DNA of 64,000 nucleotides from Lysobacter arvi (lineage in GTDB: Bacteria > Pseudomonadota > Gammaproteobacteria > Xanthomonadales > Xanthomonadaceae): NCBI GenBank assembly GCA_031216755.1, contig JARUHG010000007.1:1-64000 (forward strand). The letters are read 5' to 3'. The notes beneath the pieces are model-generated. The model made no database searches and was not told the origin of the DNA. It was given only the letters and a program-made list of their open reading frames with translations. Positions within the stretch are counted from its first letter, which is position 1. Every line of letters begins with the position of its first letter. Positions 41,038 through 50,740 of this stretch are shown here, one piece after another. A program made the position numbers and the translations under genes.

Positions 41038-41229
41038 TCAGCGTTCCGGAAGCGAGGGCGTGCCGTTGTCGGGCAGGTCGTACTGCGCATCCAGCGCCGT
41101 GTCGCGCAACGGTGGGGTGAGGTCCGCGCCCTGCCCGGGCTGGTCGTCGCGATCGTCGGGCTTGCGCAGTTCGCCCTTGCGGGTGTCCGCTTCGTCGAGC
41201 CCGGGGTGGTCGCGATGGAGTTTGCTCAT
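41038..41229 (-). CDS. Small hydrophilic hypothetical protein
   Basis: 63 residues, MSKLHRDHPGLDEADTRKG, then PDDRDDQPGQGADLTPPLRD, ending NGTPSLPER. It is charged, Pro/Asp-rich, probably disordered, with no recognised family and no clear Shine-Dalgarno. It sits in the gap between the PAS kinase and the membrane histidine kinase, on the kinase strand. Codon composition looks genuine. Confidence 0.5.
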   Translation of the reverse strand: MSKLHRDHPGLDEADTRKGELRKPDDRDDQPGQGADLTPPLRDTALDAQYDLPDNGTPSLPER

Positions 41230-41467
41230 GGCGTGCGCCCGCGATGTGCCAGGGCCTAAAGGTGACCACACCGCGCGGCCACGGCAAGTGAAGCCCGGCC
41301 CTTGCGTGACGGCCCGCGGGTTTTCCGGCCCGATGCGGCAAAGCGAAGCCGCCTTCACCTGACGCACGCGCGGCCATCCGTTAGCATCGCCCGCGTTTTT
41401 GAGCCCGCCCCGCCAGGGCGGCTCGACGCACAACGCGCCGGCGCCTCCGCCGGCGATCCGGGGAACG

Positions 41468-43279
41468 ATGGAACCAGTCACGACTCGCATCCAGTGGGGA
41501 CGATGGAGGCTGCCGCTGTTGGCGGCCGGCATCGTGTTGATCATGGTCGCGCCCTTCCTGCTGCTGCAGCGCCTGTCGCAGCAGAACCTGGCCGCGGCGG
41601 ACGCGGTGTCGCACACCCACGAAGTGGAGGCGGCGGTGGCCACGCTCGCGCTGAGCGTGCGCGACGCCGAATCGGCCGCCATGTCCATCGCGCTCGGCCA
41701 CGATCGCCCGCTCGCGCGCGAGCGCCTGCGCGAAAGCAAGGCCGCGATCGGTCCGAACCTGGATCGCCTCACCGCGCTCACCGCGGACAACCCGGCGCAG
41801 CAGGTGCTGATCGGGCGTCTGCGCGAGCTGGTCGACAACCGCATGGACGTGATGGACGACCTGATGCGCGAGCCCGTGCGCGGCGATCTTGCCCGCAGCG
41901 CGCAGATCCTCGCGCCGCTGACCGACCGCTTCGCGATCCGCCCCGCGCTGGAGGAGATGCGCCGAAACGAACGCGAGCTGCTCGCCCGGCGCAACTTCAA
42001 CGCCGAACGGCAGCGCCGCCAGGCCACCTGGCTCGGCTGGGGCGCGATGGCCGCGCAACTGTTGCTCATGGGCATCGTGATGCTGGTGCTCGGCCGGCAG
42101 ATCGCCAGCCGCATCAGCGCCGAACAGCGCTCCACGCAGGCCAGCGCCCGCGCCATGGCGGTGCTGCAGACGGTGCGCGAACCGATCGTGCTGTTCGACG
42201 ACGACCAGCGCATCGTCATGCACAACGCGGCGTTCGCCGAGATGTACGCCATCGCGGGCGACGGCGCCGCGCTGTCGTTGTCGGACATCGGCCACGGCGC
42301 CTGGAACGACCCGGTGCTGCGCCAGCGCCTGCGCGACGTGCTGCTGCGCGGGCGCGAGCTGTGGGATTTCGAACACGAGCAGGCGCTGCCCGATGGCCCG
42401 CCGCGCACGGTGATGCTCAACGCGCGCCGCATGCCGCTGCCGGACGTGGACGACCACGTCGTGCTGATGACGATTTCCGACGTCTCGGCGCAGAAAGCCA
42501 CCAACCAGAAGATCGCCGAACTCAACCGGCAGCTGGAAGGCAAGGTCGAGCAGGTGTCGGAAGTGAACCGCGAGCTGGAAGCCTTCAGCTATTCGGTCTC
42601 GCACGACTTGCGCGCGCCGCTGCGCCACGTCGCCGGATTCTCCGACAAGCTCGCGCGGCATCTGGCGGCCGGCGCCGACGAGAAGACGCAGCATTATCTG
42701 GACGTCATCGGCAATTCGGCGCGGCGCATGTCGCAACTGATCGACGACCTGCTGGTGTATTCGCGCCTGGGCCGCAGCGCGCTGCGGCTGCAGGCGGTGG
42801 ACATGCAGTCGGTCGTGGCCGAAACCCGCGCGATGCTCGATGCCGGCGCCGAAGCGCGTGCGCCGCGCGTGGAATGGCGCATCGCGCCGCTGCCCATCCT
42901 CGTCGCCGACGAGAACATGATGCGCCAGCTGTGGGGCAACCTGCTGGGCAACGCGGTGAAGTACTCCTCGCGCCGCGACGTCGCGCTCATCGAAGTCGGC
43001 CATCGCGTGCTCGACGACGGCACGCACGAGTTCAGCGTCCGCGACAACGGCGCCGGCTTCGACATGGCGTACGCGAGCAAGCTGTTCGGCGTGTTCCAGC
43101 GCATGCACAAACCCACCGAATTCCCGGGCACCGGTATCGGCCTTGCGAGCGTGCGCCGCGTGCTGTCGCGCCACGGCGGCCGCATCTGGGCCGAATCCGC
43201 GCCCGACGCCGGATCCAGCTTCCATTTCACCCTTCCCGCGGCGCTGGATGCGCCCACCTACGAGCGAACCGCCGCATGA
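41468..43279 (+). CDS. Membrane sensor histidine kinase with PAS domain
   Basis: 603 residues. Two transmembrane helices (about 13-33 and 190-212) border a periplasmic helical domain of the CHASE3/four-helix type. A cytoplasmic PAS (about 235-345) follows, then HisKA with the phosphoacceptor at about 379 (FSYSVSHDLRAPLRHVAGFS), and HATPase (N-box LLGNAVKYSSR, G-box GTGIGLASVRRVLSRHGG). The SVSHDLRAPLR motif is that of phytochrome-like kinases that use Rcp1-type receivers. The stop overlaps the receiver start (ATGA at 43276-43279). Confidence 0.93.
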   Translation: MEPVTTRIQWGRWRLPLLAAGIVLIMVAPFLLLQRLSQQNLAAADAVSHTHEVEAAVATLALSVRDAESAAMSIALGHDRPLARERLRESKAAIGPNLDRLTALTADNPAQQVLIGRLRELVDNRMDVMDDLMREPVRGDLARSAQILAPLTDRFAIRPALEEMRRNERELLARRNFNAERQRRQATWLGWGAMAAQLLLMGIVMLVLGRQIASRISAEQRSTQASARAMAVLQTVREPIVLFDDDQRIVMHNAAFAEMYAIAGDGAALSLSDIGHGAWNDPVLRQRLRDVLLRGRELWDFEHEQALPDGPPRTVMLNARRMPLPDVDDHVVLMTISDVSAQKATNQKIAELNRQLEGKVEQVSEVNRELEAFSYSVSHDLRAPLRHVAGFSDKLARHLAAGADEKTQHYLDVIGNSARRMSQLIDDLLVYSRLGRSALRLQAVDMQSVVAETRAMLDAGAEARAPRVEWRIAPLPILVADENMMRQLWGNLLGNAVKYSSRRDVALIEVGHRVLDDGTHEFSVRDNGAGFDMAYASKLFGVFQRMHKPTEFPGTGIGLASVRRVLSRHGGRIWAESAPDAGSSFHFTLPAALDAPTYERTAA

Positions 43280-43716
43280 CCGACTACCGCACCATCCTGC
43301 TGGCCGAGGACAGCCACGCCGATGCCGAAATGGCGATCGACGCGCTGCGCGAGGCCAATCTCATCAACCCGATCGTGCACGTGGAGGACGGCGTGGAGGC
43401 GCTGGATTACCTGCTGCGTCGCGGCAAGTTCGAGCACCGCAACGACGGCATGCCGGCCGTGCTGCTGCTGGACATCAAGATGCCGCGGATGGACGGGCTG
43501 GAAGTGCTGCAGGCGATCCGCGAGCACGACCACCTGCGTTGCCTGCCGGTGGTGATCCTGTCGTCCTCGCGCGAGGAGAGCGACCTGGCGCGCAGCTGGG
43601 ACATGGGCGTGAACGCGTATGTCGTCAAGCCGGTGGACGTCGACCAGTTCTTCCAGGCGGTGAAGACGCTCGGCACGTTCTGGGCCGTGATCAACCAGGC
43701 GCCCGAAAAGAACTGA
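43276..43716 (+). CDS. Rcp1-type single-domain response regulator
   Basis: 146 residues, one receiver domain of the Rcp1 class: LLAEDSHADAEMAIDALRE, an insertion-bearing LRRGKFEHRNDGMPAVLLLD with the phosphoacceptor Asp, and YVVKPVDVDQFFQAVK. Rcp1-like receivers carry no output domain and usually shuttle phosphate from SHDLRAPLR-type kinases. The start overlaps the kinase stop and the end lies 1 bp before the next gene, giving a three-gene translational unit. Confidence 0.93.
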   Translation: MTDYRTILLAEDSHADAEMAIDALREANLINPIVHVEDGVEALDYLLRRGKFEHRNDGMPAVLLLDIKMPRMDGLEVLQAIREHDHLRCLPVVILSSSREESDLARSWDMGVNAYVVKPVDVDQFFQAVKTLGTFWAVINQAPEKN

Positions 43717-43717
43717 C

Positions 43718-45262
43718 ATGCCGCCCAATGGCTCGCCACCGCAGGGATCGCCAGTGCCAGGGCCGCTGCACGTCCTCATGATCGAGGACTGCAGCGAGGA
43801 CGCCGAACTGCTCAGCGAGCAGTTGCTGGAGGCGGGGCTCCAGGCCACGTTCCACCGCGTCGACAGCGAATCCGCGCTGCGCGAGGCGCTCGCCCGCGAG
43901 CGCTTCGACGTGGTGCTGTCGGATCTTTCGCTGCCCGGCTTTTCGGGAATGGAGGCGCTGCGCATCCTGCGCGAACGCGACGCAGAGCTGCCCTTCATCT
44001 TCGTCTCCGGCACCATCGGCGAGGAAACGGCGGTGGACGCGCTGCATCGTGGCGCGAACGACTACGTGCTCAAGCAGAACCCCGCGCGCCTGCCCAACGC
44101 GGTGGCGCGTGCGGTGCGCGAGGCGCGCAATGCGCGCGAACGCGAACGCGCCGAGCAGGAGCTGATGCGTTCCCAGCGGCTCGACTGCCTGGCGATGCTC
44201 GCGGCCGGGCTCAGCCACGACCTGCGCAACGTGCTGCAGCCGCTGCTGATCGTGCCGGACCTGCTCAACGCCTACAGCGACGATCCGAACATCCACCGGC
44301 TGTCGGCGCTCGTCGCCGAAAGCGGGCGTCGCGGCCACGAGATGGCCGAATCCATGCTCGCCTTCGTGCGCGGCTCGCATCGCGCGAGCGAGGACGTGGC
44401 CGTCGCGCAGTTGTTCCAGGCGGTGTCGCTGCTGTTGCAGGGCACGCTGCCGCGCAACGTCACGCTGCGCTGCGAGCCGCTGCAGGAAGACCTCGTCGTC
44501 CACTGCAACTACATCGAGTTCCAGCAGTGCCTGGTGAACCTCGCGCTCAACGGCGTGCAGGCGATGGCGGAGCGCGGCGGCGAACTGCGGCTTTCCGCGC
44601 GGCGCGCGCTGCAGGACGGCGGCGAGCGCTTGTGCATCCGCGTCTCCGACGAGGGCTGCGGCATGGACGCCGACACGCGTGCGAAGCTGTTCACGCCGTT
44701 CTTCACCACCAAGCCCGAAGGCACCGGGCTGGGGCTGCTGTCGTGCAAGCGCTTCGTGGATTCGCTGCAAGGTCGCATCGTGGTGGAGAGCGAGGTCGGG
44801 CAGGGCACCACGTTCGATCTGCACCTGCCGCTGCGGGCGAACGTGGACGCCGATGGCGCCGCGGAGGAGCGGTTCGCCGTCGGCCATGGGCAGCGCATCC
44901 TGCTGGTGGACGGCGATGGCACGCGTCTGTCGTTGCTCGCCAACGCACTCGACAGCCAGGGCTACGAACCGCTGATCGCCGTCGACGGCGCCGCCGCCTT
45001 GCGCCTGCTCGCGCGCGAAGGCCTGCCGGCGCTGGCGATCATCGACAGCGACATCCTGATGCTTTCCGCCGTGAGCCTGCTGCTCGCGCTGCGCGATGCC
45101 GGCTTCGACGGCCCGGTGATCACGCTGGGCGATCCGGCCGATCCGCTGCGTCACGACGCGCTCCCGTCCAACGCCGTGGCGGCGGTGCTGCAGAAACCGT
45201 TGCGGATGAGCGCGGTGTTCCGTGCGGTGGAGCGCGCGTTGGGCGCGGGGGAACGCGGATAG
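43718..45262 (+). CDS. REC-histidine kinase-REC hybrid signalling protein
   Basis: 514 residues. Order: REC1 (about 18-140, Asp in VVLSDLSLPGFSG, LKQN at the lysine site), a kinase with phosphoacceptor in LAAGLSHDLRNVLQPLLIV at about 165, HATPase (LVNLALNGVQAM, GTGLGLLSCKRFVDS), and a C-terminal REC2 (about 392-510, Asp in LAIIDSDILML, LQKPL). REC2 has lost most of the acidic pocket (VDGDGT), so phosphorylation there is doubtful. The protein has no membrane segment. It is the last gene of the trio and could pass signals from the upstream receiver, though direction of flow is not readable. Confidence 0.9.
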   Translation: MPPNGSPPQGSPVPGPLHVLMIEDCSEDAELLSEQLLEAGLQATFHRVDSESALREALARERFDVVLSDLSLPGFSGMEALRILRERDAELPFIFVSGTIGEETAVDALHRGANDYVLKQNPARLPNAVARAVREARNARERERAEQELMRSQRLDCLAMLAAGLSHDLRNVLQPLLIVPDLLNAYSDDPNIHRLSALVAESGRRGHEMAESMLAFVRGSHRASEDVAVAQLFQAVSLLLQGTLPRNVTLRCEPLQEDLVVHCNYIEFQQCLVNLALNGVQAMAERGGELRLSARRALQDGGERLCIRVSDEGCGMDADTRAKLFTPFFTTKPEGTGLGLLSCKRFVDSLQGRIVVESEVGQGTTFDLHLPLRANVDADGAAEERFAVGHGQRILLVDGDGTRLSLLANALDSQGYEPLIAVDGAAALRLLAREGLPALAIIDSDILMLSAVSLLLALRDAGFDGPVITLGDPADPLRHDALPSNAVAAVLQKPLRMSAVFRAVERALGAGERG

Positions 45263-45338
45263 GTTTTCTGCTTGCCTAGGCCTCACCGCGATCTCGCCCG
45301 AAAAGGCGCGTTCGCGTTCGTCAGGCCTGGCGGCGCTT

Positions 45339-45502
45339 AGCCCCTCTCCCACCGGGAGAGGGGTTGGGGTGAGGGTCGGGGCGTGCGACTACGTTGGCGA
45401 TCGCCAGGTGCTCAGCCATTCAGCCATCACGCGGAAAGCAAAAGCACAGGGAAGTTCGGCTTCGCCGAAGCGAAACGCGAGCCGGCTTTCGCTGGAATGA
45501 CG
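45339..45502. repeat. Type D and inverted type F hairpins
   Basis: Type D (45339-45376, ACC loop) and an inverted type F (45455-45502). They account for half of the 323-bp gap after the signalling trio; the rest shows no gene. Confidence 0.8.
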
Positions 45503-45585
45503 AAGGCCTTGTTCGCCCGCGATGGAGCGCCCAGGCGCTATCCGCCTGCATCCCGGTCCTCGCCGCGCTGCGTTGGCCGACTCGC

Positions 45586-47703
45586 TCACCCCCGAACCCG
45601 CGCCACCACCCCGGCCGCATCGGGCCCTTCGACGAACACGGCCACCCGATCGCCCATGCGCTTGAGCACCAGGTGCGCGCGTCGTTCGCCGAGCGTGAGG
45701 TTGCGGATCGACAACTCCTCCACGCCGGCGGGCAGGCGCGGATGGTCGAGCACGATTTCCGCGGCTGGGCCGTCGATGTCGATACCCAGACACGCCTGCA
45801 GCGACATGAACGCCGAACCGGCGGCCCATGCCTGCGGGAGGCACGCGACGGGATAGGCGACCGGGGCGCCGCCGGGCACGCGGGGAAAGCCGCAGAACAG
45901 TTCCGGCAGGCGCATGTCGAAGCCCACCGCCGCCTCGAAGGCGGCACGTAGCAGGCGCACCGACGCTTCGCGCAGGCCGTAGCGCGCCAAACCCGCCGCG
46001 CACAATGCGCTGTCGTGCGGCCATACCGAGCCGTTGTGGTACGACATCGGGTTGTAGCGCGCTTCGCCGATGGCGAGCGTGCGGATGCCCCAGCCGCTGA
46101 AGAAGTCCTGCGACATCAATTGCGCGGCCACGGCCTGCGCGCGCGCGTGCTTGGGAAGGCCCATGTAGAGCAGGTGGCCGGGATTGCTCGCGCGCACGGC
46201 GCAAAGCGCGTTCTCGCCGTCTACGGCGATGCCGTAGAAACCCGACTCCATCCAGAAATGCCGCTCCACGGCCTCGGCGATGCGTTCCGAACGCCACTGC
46301 CATTGCTTGGAGGCTTCCACCTCGCCCAGCGCCAAGGCCAGACGCGACATGCCGCGCATCGCGGCGAACACGTAGCCTTGCACTTCCACCAACGCGATCG
46401 GGCCCTCCGGCGAACGTCCGTCGGCATGGAACACCGAATCGAAACTGTCCTTCCAGCCCTGGTTCGCCAGCCCCGTCGCTTCGCCGCGCGCGTAGTCGAG
46501 CAGCCCGAGCGGATTGGCGTCGCACACGCGCTCGATCCACGCCGCCGCGGCCTTCAGTTCGTTCCAGATGCTGCGGATGAAGGTCACCTCGCCGGTGCGG
46601 CGCGCGTACTCGGAGGCGAGCACGAGGAACAGCGGCGTCGTATCCACGCCGCCGTAGTACAGGCCGAACGGCAGCTCGCGCAGGCGCGCCATCTCGCCCT
46701 TGCGCGTCTCGTGCATGATCTTGCCCGGCGAGGCGTCCATGAAGGACGACTCTTCCTTCGCCTGGTTCTTCGCGAGGAACGCGAGCACGCCGCGGGCGAG
46801 TTGCGGGTCCAGCCACAGCGTCTGCAGCGCGGTGATCACCGCATCGCGACCGAACGGCGTGGAGAACCACGGAATGCCGGCGTACGGATACGGTCCGGTG
46901 TCCAGTTCGCTGGTCAGCAGCGCGAGGTCCGCACGCGAGCGTTCCATCCACGAATTGAACAGCGGCGCTTCGCTGCGGACGCGCGACAGCCGGCGCTGCC
47001 TCCGCCGCATGCGCGTACGCGCCACGCTCGCCGCCGCGCGATAGCGCGAACGCGTGGCCGGCGGCGGATCGTCGTCGGCGCTGACTTCCAGATGCAGTTC
47101 GTCGCGCTCGCGCGGGGCGAGCGTGACGTCGAACGCGAGGCGTCCGTCGTCCATGCGACGGGGCGCGCGCGAGAACACGATCGACGAGCGGCACGGCGCG
47201 CCGTCCAGACCGACATAGCCGAAGGTAAGGCCGTCCTCGCGCGGATGCGGCGGCAACTGCTGGCCGCGCGCCGCGCGATGCGTCCCGCGCACTTCGAACA
47301 TGTCACGAAAGTCCGCATCGCAGTCGAACACCAGGCTCAGTCGCACCGACTCGGTGCCGTAATTGGTCAGCGCCACGCGCTCGAACAAGCGGTCCGCGCA
47401 CAGGAACCGGGTGCGCTTGATGTGCACCAGGCCGTGCGGCGTCGCGTCGCCGCCGAGCGGCGGAAGGGCGCGATTGGTCAGGTGCGCGACGAAGAACACG
47501 TTGTCGCGCGAGACCATCGAGCTCAGCAACGCAGGCGCGGTATCGCCGAGCGTGAGGCGATACCGCGACAGGATGCGGGTGTCGTTGTGGAACTGGCCAT
47601 CGCCATCGCCGACGACGTCGCCCGAGCCGTTCGCGATGAGGAAGGTGTCGCCGTCCTTGAGGACGTAACTTGAGAACAGCGTTGCGGCTGCAGCGGGGTC
47701 CAT
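45586..47703 (-). CDS. Amylo-alpha-1,6-glucosidase/glycogen-debranching-type enzyme
   Basis: 705 residues, cytosolic. An N-terminal glycogen-debranching beta domain (about 10-215; VLKDGDTFLIANGSGDVVGD) precedes an (alpha/alpha)6 glycosidase domain (about 255-690) with YPYAGIPWFSTPFGRDAVIT, FGLYYGGVDTTPLFLVL, NQGWKDSFDSVF and YNPMSYHNGSVWPHDSAL. Likely catalytic acids are the Asp in GRDA/WKDS, by family analogy. These enzymes cleave alpha-1,6 branches or related glucosides. The next gene, a GT4 glycosyltransferase, reads into it with 25 bp between; such pairs are common in proteobacteria. The substrate is not known. Confidence 0.92.
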   Translation of the reverse strand: MDPAAAATLFSSYVLKDGDTFLIANGSGDVVGDGDGQFHNDTRILSRYRLTLGDTAPALLSSMVSRDNVFFVAHLTNRALPPLGGDATPHGLVHIKRTRFLCADRLFERVALTNYGTESVRLSLVFDCDADFRDMFEVRGTHRAARGQQLPPHPREDGLTFGYVGLDGAPCRSSIVFSRAPRRMDDGRLAFDVTLAPRERDELHLEVSADDDPPPATRSRYRAAASVARTRMRRRQRRLSRVRSEAPLFNSWMERSRADLALLTSELDTGPYPYAGIPWFSTPFGRDAVITALQTLWLDPQLARGVLAFLAKNQAKEESSFMDASPGKIMHETRKGEMARLRELPFGLYYGGVDTTPLFLVLASEYARRTGEVTFIRSIWNELKAAAAWIERVCDANPLGLLDYARGEATGLANQGWKDSFDSVFHADGRSPEGPIALVEVQGYVFAAMRGMSRLALALGEVEASKQWQWRSERIAEAVERHFWMESGFYGIAVDGENALCAVRASNPGHLLYMGLPKHARAQAVAAQLMSQDFFSGWGIRTLAIGEARYNPMSYHNGSVWPHDSALCAAGLARYGLREASVRLLRAAFEAAVGFDMRLPELFCGFPRVPGGAPVAYPVACLPQAWAAGSAFMSLQACLGIDIDGPAAEIVLDHPRLPAGVEELSIRNLTLGERRAHLVLKRMGDRVAVFVEGPDAAGVVARVRG

Positions 47704-47728
47704 GGCTCAGCCCGTCGTTCGGGAAAGG

Positions 47729-48787
47729 TCAGGCGGTGAGGCGGATGCGGGTACCACCCTGTTCCAGGACGCGCCAGTACAGCTCGACGTAGCGGCGCGC
47801 CATTGCGGTGGACGAGAAGCGCTGCTCGAAGCGCGAGCGGATGCGGCCCCGATCGTAGCGCGCGACCGAATGCACCGCCTGAACCGCGCTGTCCATGTCC
47901 TCGACGATGAGACCGCTGATGCCGTGGTCGAGCACTTCCGGCACCGAACCGCAGTTCCATGCGATCACGGGCGTGCCGCACGCCATCGCCTCGATCATCA
48001 CCAGGCCGAACGGTTCCGGCCAGTCGATCGGGAACAGCAGCGCCACGGCGCCGCCGAGGAAACCGCTCTTCTGCGCGTCGCTGATCTCGCCGATGTATTC
48101 CACGCCCGGGCCGTCGAGCAGCGGTTCGATCTCGTCGTGGAAGTACGCGCGATCCACCGTGTCGACCTTGGCCGCGATCTTCAGCGGCAGGCCGGCGCGC
48201 CGTGCGATCTCGATCGCGCGATCGACGCGCTTTTCCGGCGAGATGCGGCCCAGGAAGGCGAGGTAGCCGCCGCGCGGGGTCGGGCTGAATTCGTACTGCT
48301 CCGGCGGCATGCCGTGATACACGGTGCCGGCCCAGTTGGCCGAGGGCAGGGGACGGCGCTGGTGGTCGGAGATCGACGCCAGCGGGAACTGCGGCCAGCA
48401 CGCGTAGGCCTGCGGCAGATCCTTCAGGTCCAGCCGGCCGTGCAGCGTGGTCAGCGTGCGCCACGGCATGTCCTGGAAGAACGGGAAATGCAGCAGGTCG
48501 ATGTGGAAATGGAGGATGTCGAATTCATCCGCGCGCTGGCGCACTTCGTCCAGCATCGCCAGATGCGCGGCCAGGTCGCTCTTCAGCGGCGCCGGATCCA
48601 GCCGGATCGCCTGGTCGCGCATCGGCGCGAGCGTCGCCCGCGTCTGCGCGTCGCCCGCGGCGAACAACGTCACGTCGTGCCCGGCCTGGACCAGCGCATC
48701 GCAAAGATGCGCCACCACGCGTTCCGTTCCCCCGTACAGCTTCGGCGGAACCGCCTCGTACAACGGTGAAATCTGCGCGATTTTCAT
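47729..48787 (-). CDS. Glycosyltransferase family 4 protein
   Basis: 352 residues, GT-B fold. The N-terminal domain starts KIAQISPLYEAVPPKLYGGT. The C-terminal donor-binding domain has FLGRISPEKRVDRAIE and the E-x7-E motif in EPFGLVMIEAMACGTPVIAW. It is 25 bp upstream of the debranching-type enzyme on the same strand, so the two likely work on one glucan or glycoside. The 185-bp gap to the divergent hydrolase holds both promoters. Confidence 0.92.
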   Translation of the reverse strand: MKIAQISPLYEAVPPKLYGGTERVVAHLCDALVQAGHDVTLFAAGDAQTRATLAPMRDQAIRLDPAPLKSDLAAHLAMLDEVRQRADEFDILHFHIDLLHFPFFQDMPWRTLTTLHGRLDLKDLPQAYACWPQFPLASISDHQRRPLPSANWAGTVYHGMPPEQYEFSPTPRGGYLAFLGRISPEKRVDRAIEIARRAGLPLKIAAKVDTVDRAYFHDEIEPLLDGPGVEYIGEISDAQKSGFLGGAVALLFPIDWPEPFGLVMIEAMACGTPVIAWNCGSVPEVLDHGISGLIVEDMDSAVQAVHSVARYDRGRIRSRFEQRFSSTAMARRYVELYWRVLEQGGTRIRLTA

Positions 48788-48972
48788 GCGTCGTTTCTGT
48801 TGGGCGCCCTCGTCGGCCGGGGCCCGCGTGAACGGGCGGGTCCGGCGGCCTGCTTGTGCTGGCTGGACTTCGACCTTATGGCAGCGTTCTTCAAGACGGC
48901 GTGATGTGCTTGCCCGTCCTGCGCAGGACGCCGCCGACGAGGCGATCACGAGCGCAGGACGAGCATGCGCGC

Positions 48973-49854
48973 ATGAACGAACGCAAGGCGGAGGACGCGT
49001 CGGTGCGGGACGAAGCGGTCGCGGCCCGCGCACGTTCGCCGATGCAGGCGCGCGTGCAATCGCAGCGCCTGGCGGTGGACGACGACCACTTCTGCGCGAC
49101 GCTCGCGACCCCGGAGCCCGCGCTGCCCGCGGTCATTTTCGTGCATGGATGGAACGGCACGCAGGAGTTCGACCTGGGCCACATGCGCGACGCCGTCGCC
49201 GTGGGCTGCGTGGTGCTCGCGGTGGACCTGCGCGGCCACGATCGCGACGACCCGCGCCACGAGCGCGTCACGCGCGAGGAAAACCTGCGCGACCTGCTCG
49301 CCGCATACGACTGGCTCATCGCCCGCGACGACGTGGACGGGCGCGCCGTCGCGGTCGTGGGTTTCAGCTACGGCGCCTACCTCGCCGCGCTGCTCACCGC
49401 GCGGCGGCGCGTGCAGTGGCTCGCGTTGCGCTCGCCGGCGCTGTATCCCGATGACGGCTGGAACGTGCCGAAGCACGAACTCGAAGCGCGCGTCGAACTC
49501 GCCGAATACCGTCGCCACGTGCAGCCGCCTGGCGGCAACCGTGCGCTGTCCGCGTTGGCGCAGTTCCGCGGCGACGTGCTGCTGGTGTCGTCGCAGGACG
49601 ACGAGGTGCTGCCGGAAACGGTGGCGGAAAGTTTCCGCGGTGCGCTGGTGCGCGCGTCGTCGATCACGACGCGGACGATCGCCGGCGCCGACCACGAGCT
49701 GTCGCATCCGGATGCCAGGCGCGCCTGGGCGGATCTGCTGCAGGACTGGCTCGGCGCGATGGTGGGCGGCGCGCGCCGGCAGGCGGTCGTCGCGGCGCTG
49801 GAAGCGCGGCACGAAGCGGTGGAAGGGGCCGGCGATCCGCACGAGCGCACGTGA
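48973..49854 (+). CDS. Alpha/beta hydrolase
   Basis: 293 residues. The alpha/beta fold starts at about 50 after a charged N-terminus. The oxyanion-hole region is PAVIFVHGWNGTQEF; the nucleophile elbow is GFSYG (VAVVGFSYGAYLAALLTA), with Asp in VSSQDDEVLPET and His in GADHELS completing the triad. It resembles dienelactone hydrolase or acyl-peptide hydrolase-like esterases; the substrate is unknown. The ATG at 48973 is chosen over 48856 because the upstream 39 codons look non-coding. It converges with the MrfB-like gene, 19 bp apart. Confidence 0.88.
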   Translation: MNERKAEDASVRDEAVAARARSPMQARVQSQRLAVDDDHFCATLATPEPALPAVIFVHGWNGTQEFDLGHMRDAVAVGCVVLAVDLRGHDRDDPRHERVTREENLRDLLAAYDWLIARDDVDGRAVAVVGFSYGAYLAALLTARRRVQWLALRSPALYPDDGWNVPKHELEARVELAEYRRHVQPPGGNRALSALAQFRGDVLLVSSQDDEVLPETVAESFRGALVRASSITTRTIAGADHELSHPDARRAWADLLQDWLGAMVGGARRQAVVAALEARHEAVEGAGDPHERT

Positions 49855-49873
49855 TCGCGCGGTCGATGCCGTG

Positions 49874-50740
49874 TCACGCGGCGCCCGGCATCTCCAGCGC
49901 CGCCGCGTCGATTTCCCCGGCGCTCAGTTTCGACAGATGCAGCAGCAGTTCCGCCAGCGTCGCGACGTCGCGGTCGTTGTGCGCAAGCACGCGACGCAGG
50001 TTGAACGCGGAGCCGCCACGCAGGTACGACAGCCACGCGGCGGGCGCTTCCGAGCCGGGCAGGTCATCCTCGCGGACCACGTTCAAGGCGCGGCGCTCGA
50101 TCGTCGCCAGGCGGCAGTTCTCCCAGCGACCGCGATAGCGGCGACGCGTGGGGTACAGCAGGTCGACGTGCGGCCGGTCGGCCAGCGGCGTGCCCATGCG
50201 ATTGAGGCGGAAACGCGTGGCGAGCAGCGGCGCGTCGTAGCACTTGCCGTTGTAGCTGACCAGCGTCGTCTCCGGGCGCAGCCATTGCCGGAACACGTCG
50301 AGCATCGCCGCTTCGCCGGCCATCGTCGTGATCAGCAGTTGCCGCACGCGCAGCGCACCGTCGTGCCAGTCGGCGGCGCCGATCATGAAGGCGCGCGTGC
50401 CGCTGCCGCCGGCCAGGCCCGTCGTCTCGGTGTCGAAGAACATCAGGCGCTGCGCGTCGAGCGCATCGCGCCGATCGAAGCGGCCGTCGATCCACGCCTG
50501 CGGCGGCGCGAACGGCAACCGCGATTCGATCAGGCGCAGGCCCGGCGCGATCTCTTCGCCGGGCACGTGGCGGTCGGCCGAGGCGATGCGCGACACCGGC
50601 TCGGGCGCGCGCCGTCGCAGGTGCCGACGCAGATCGTCGATGCTCGGCGTCGCCGCAGGGGCGGGCGCCGCATCCTTCGCGGGCCCCGTCGCGCCGGCCT
50701 GCCGCTTGAGTTGTTGCAGTCGCGCGAGGGTCAGGCTCAT
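49874..50740 (-). CDS. MrfB/YprB-like ribonuclease H-fold exonuclease
   Basis: 288 residues. The exonuclease domain (about 95-270) has DEDD-type motifs: Asp-Glu in MFFDTETTGLAGGSG, Asn/Asp in LVSYNGKCYDAPLL, a third site near RPHVDLLYPTRR, and AHNDRDVATLAELL with its Asp. In Bacillus subtilis the matching MrfB acts with helicase MrfA in a UvrA-independent mitomycin-repair route. Here the stop of the helicase gene overlaps the ATG (50737-50740), so the pair is conserved and coupled. The first 85 residues are basic and Ala/Pro-rich. Confidence 0.9.
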   Translation of the reverse strand: MSLTLARLQQLKRQAGATGPAKDAAPAPAATPSIDDLRRHLRRRAPEPVSRIASADRHVPGEEIAPGLRLIESRLPFAPPQAWIDGRFDRRDALDAQRLMFFDTETTGLAGGSGTRAFMIGAADWHDGALRVRQLLITTMAGEAAMLDVFRQWLRPETTLVSYNGKCYDAPLLATRFRLNRMGTPLADRPHVDLLYPTRRRYRGRWENCRLATIERRALNVVREDDLPGSEAPAAWLSYLRGGSAFNLRRVLAHNDRDVATLAELLLHLSKLSAGEIDAAALEMPGAA

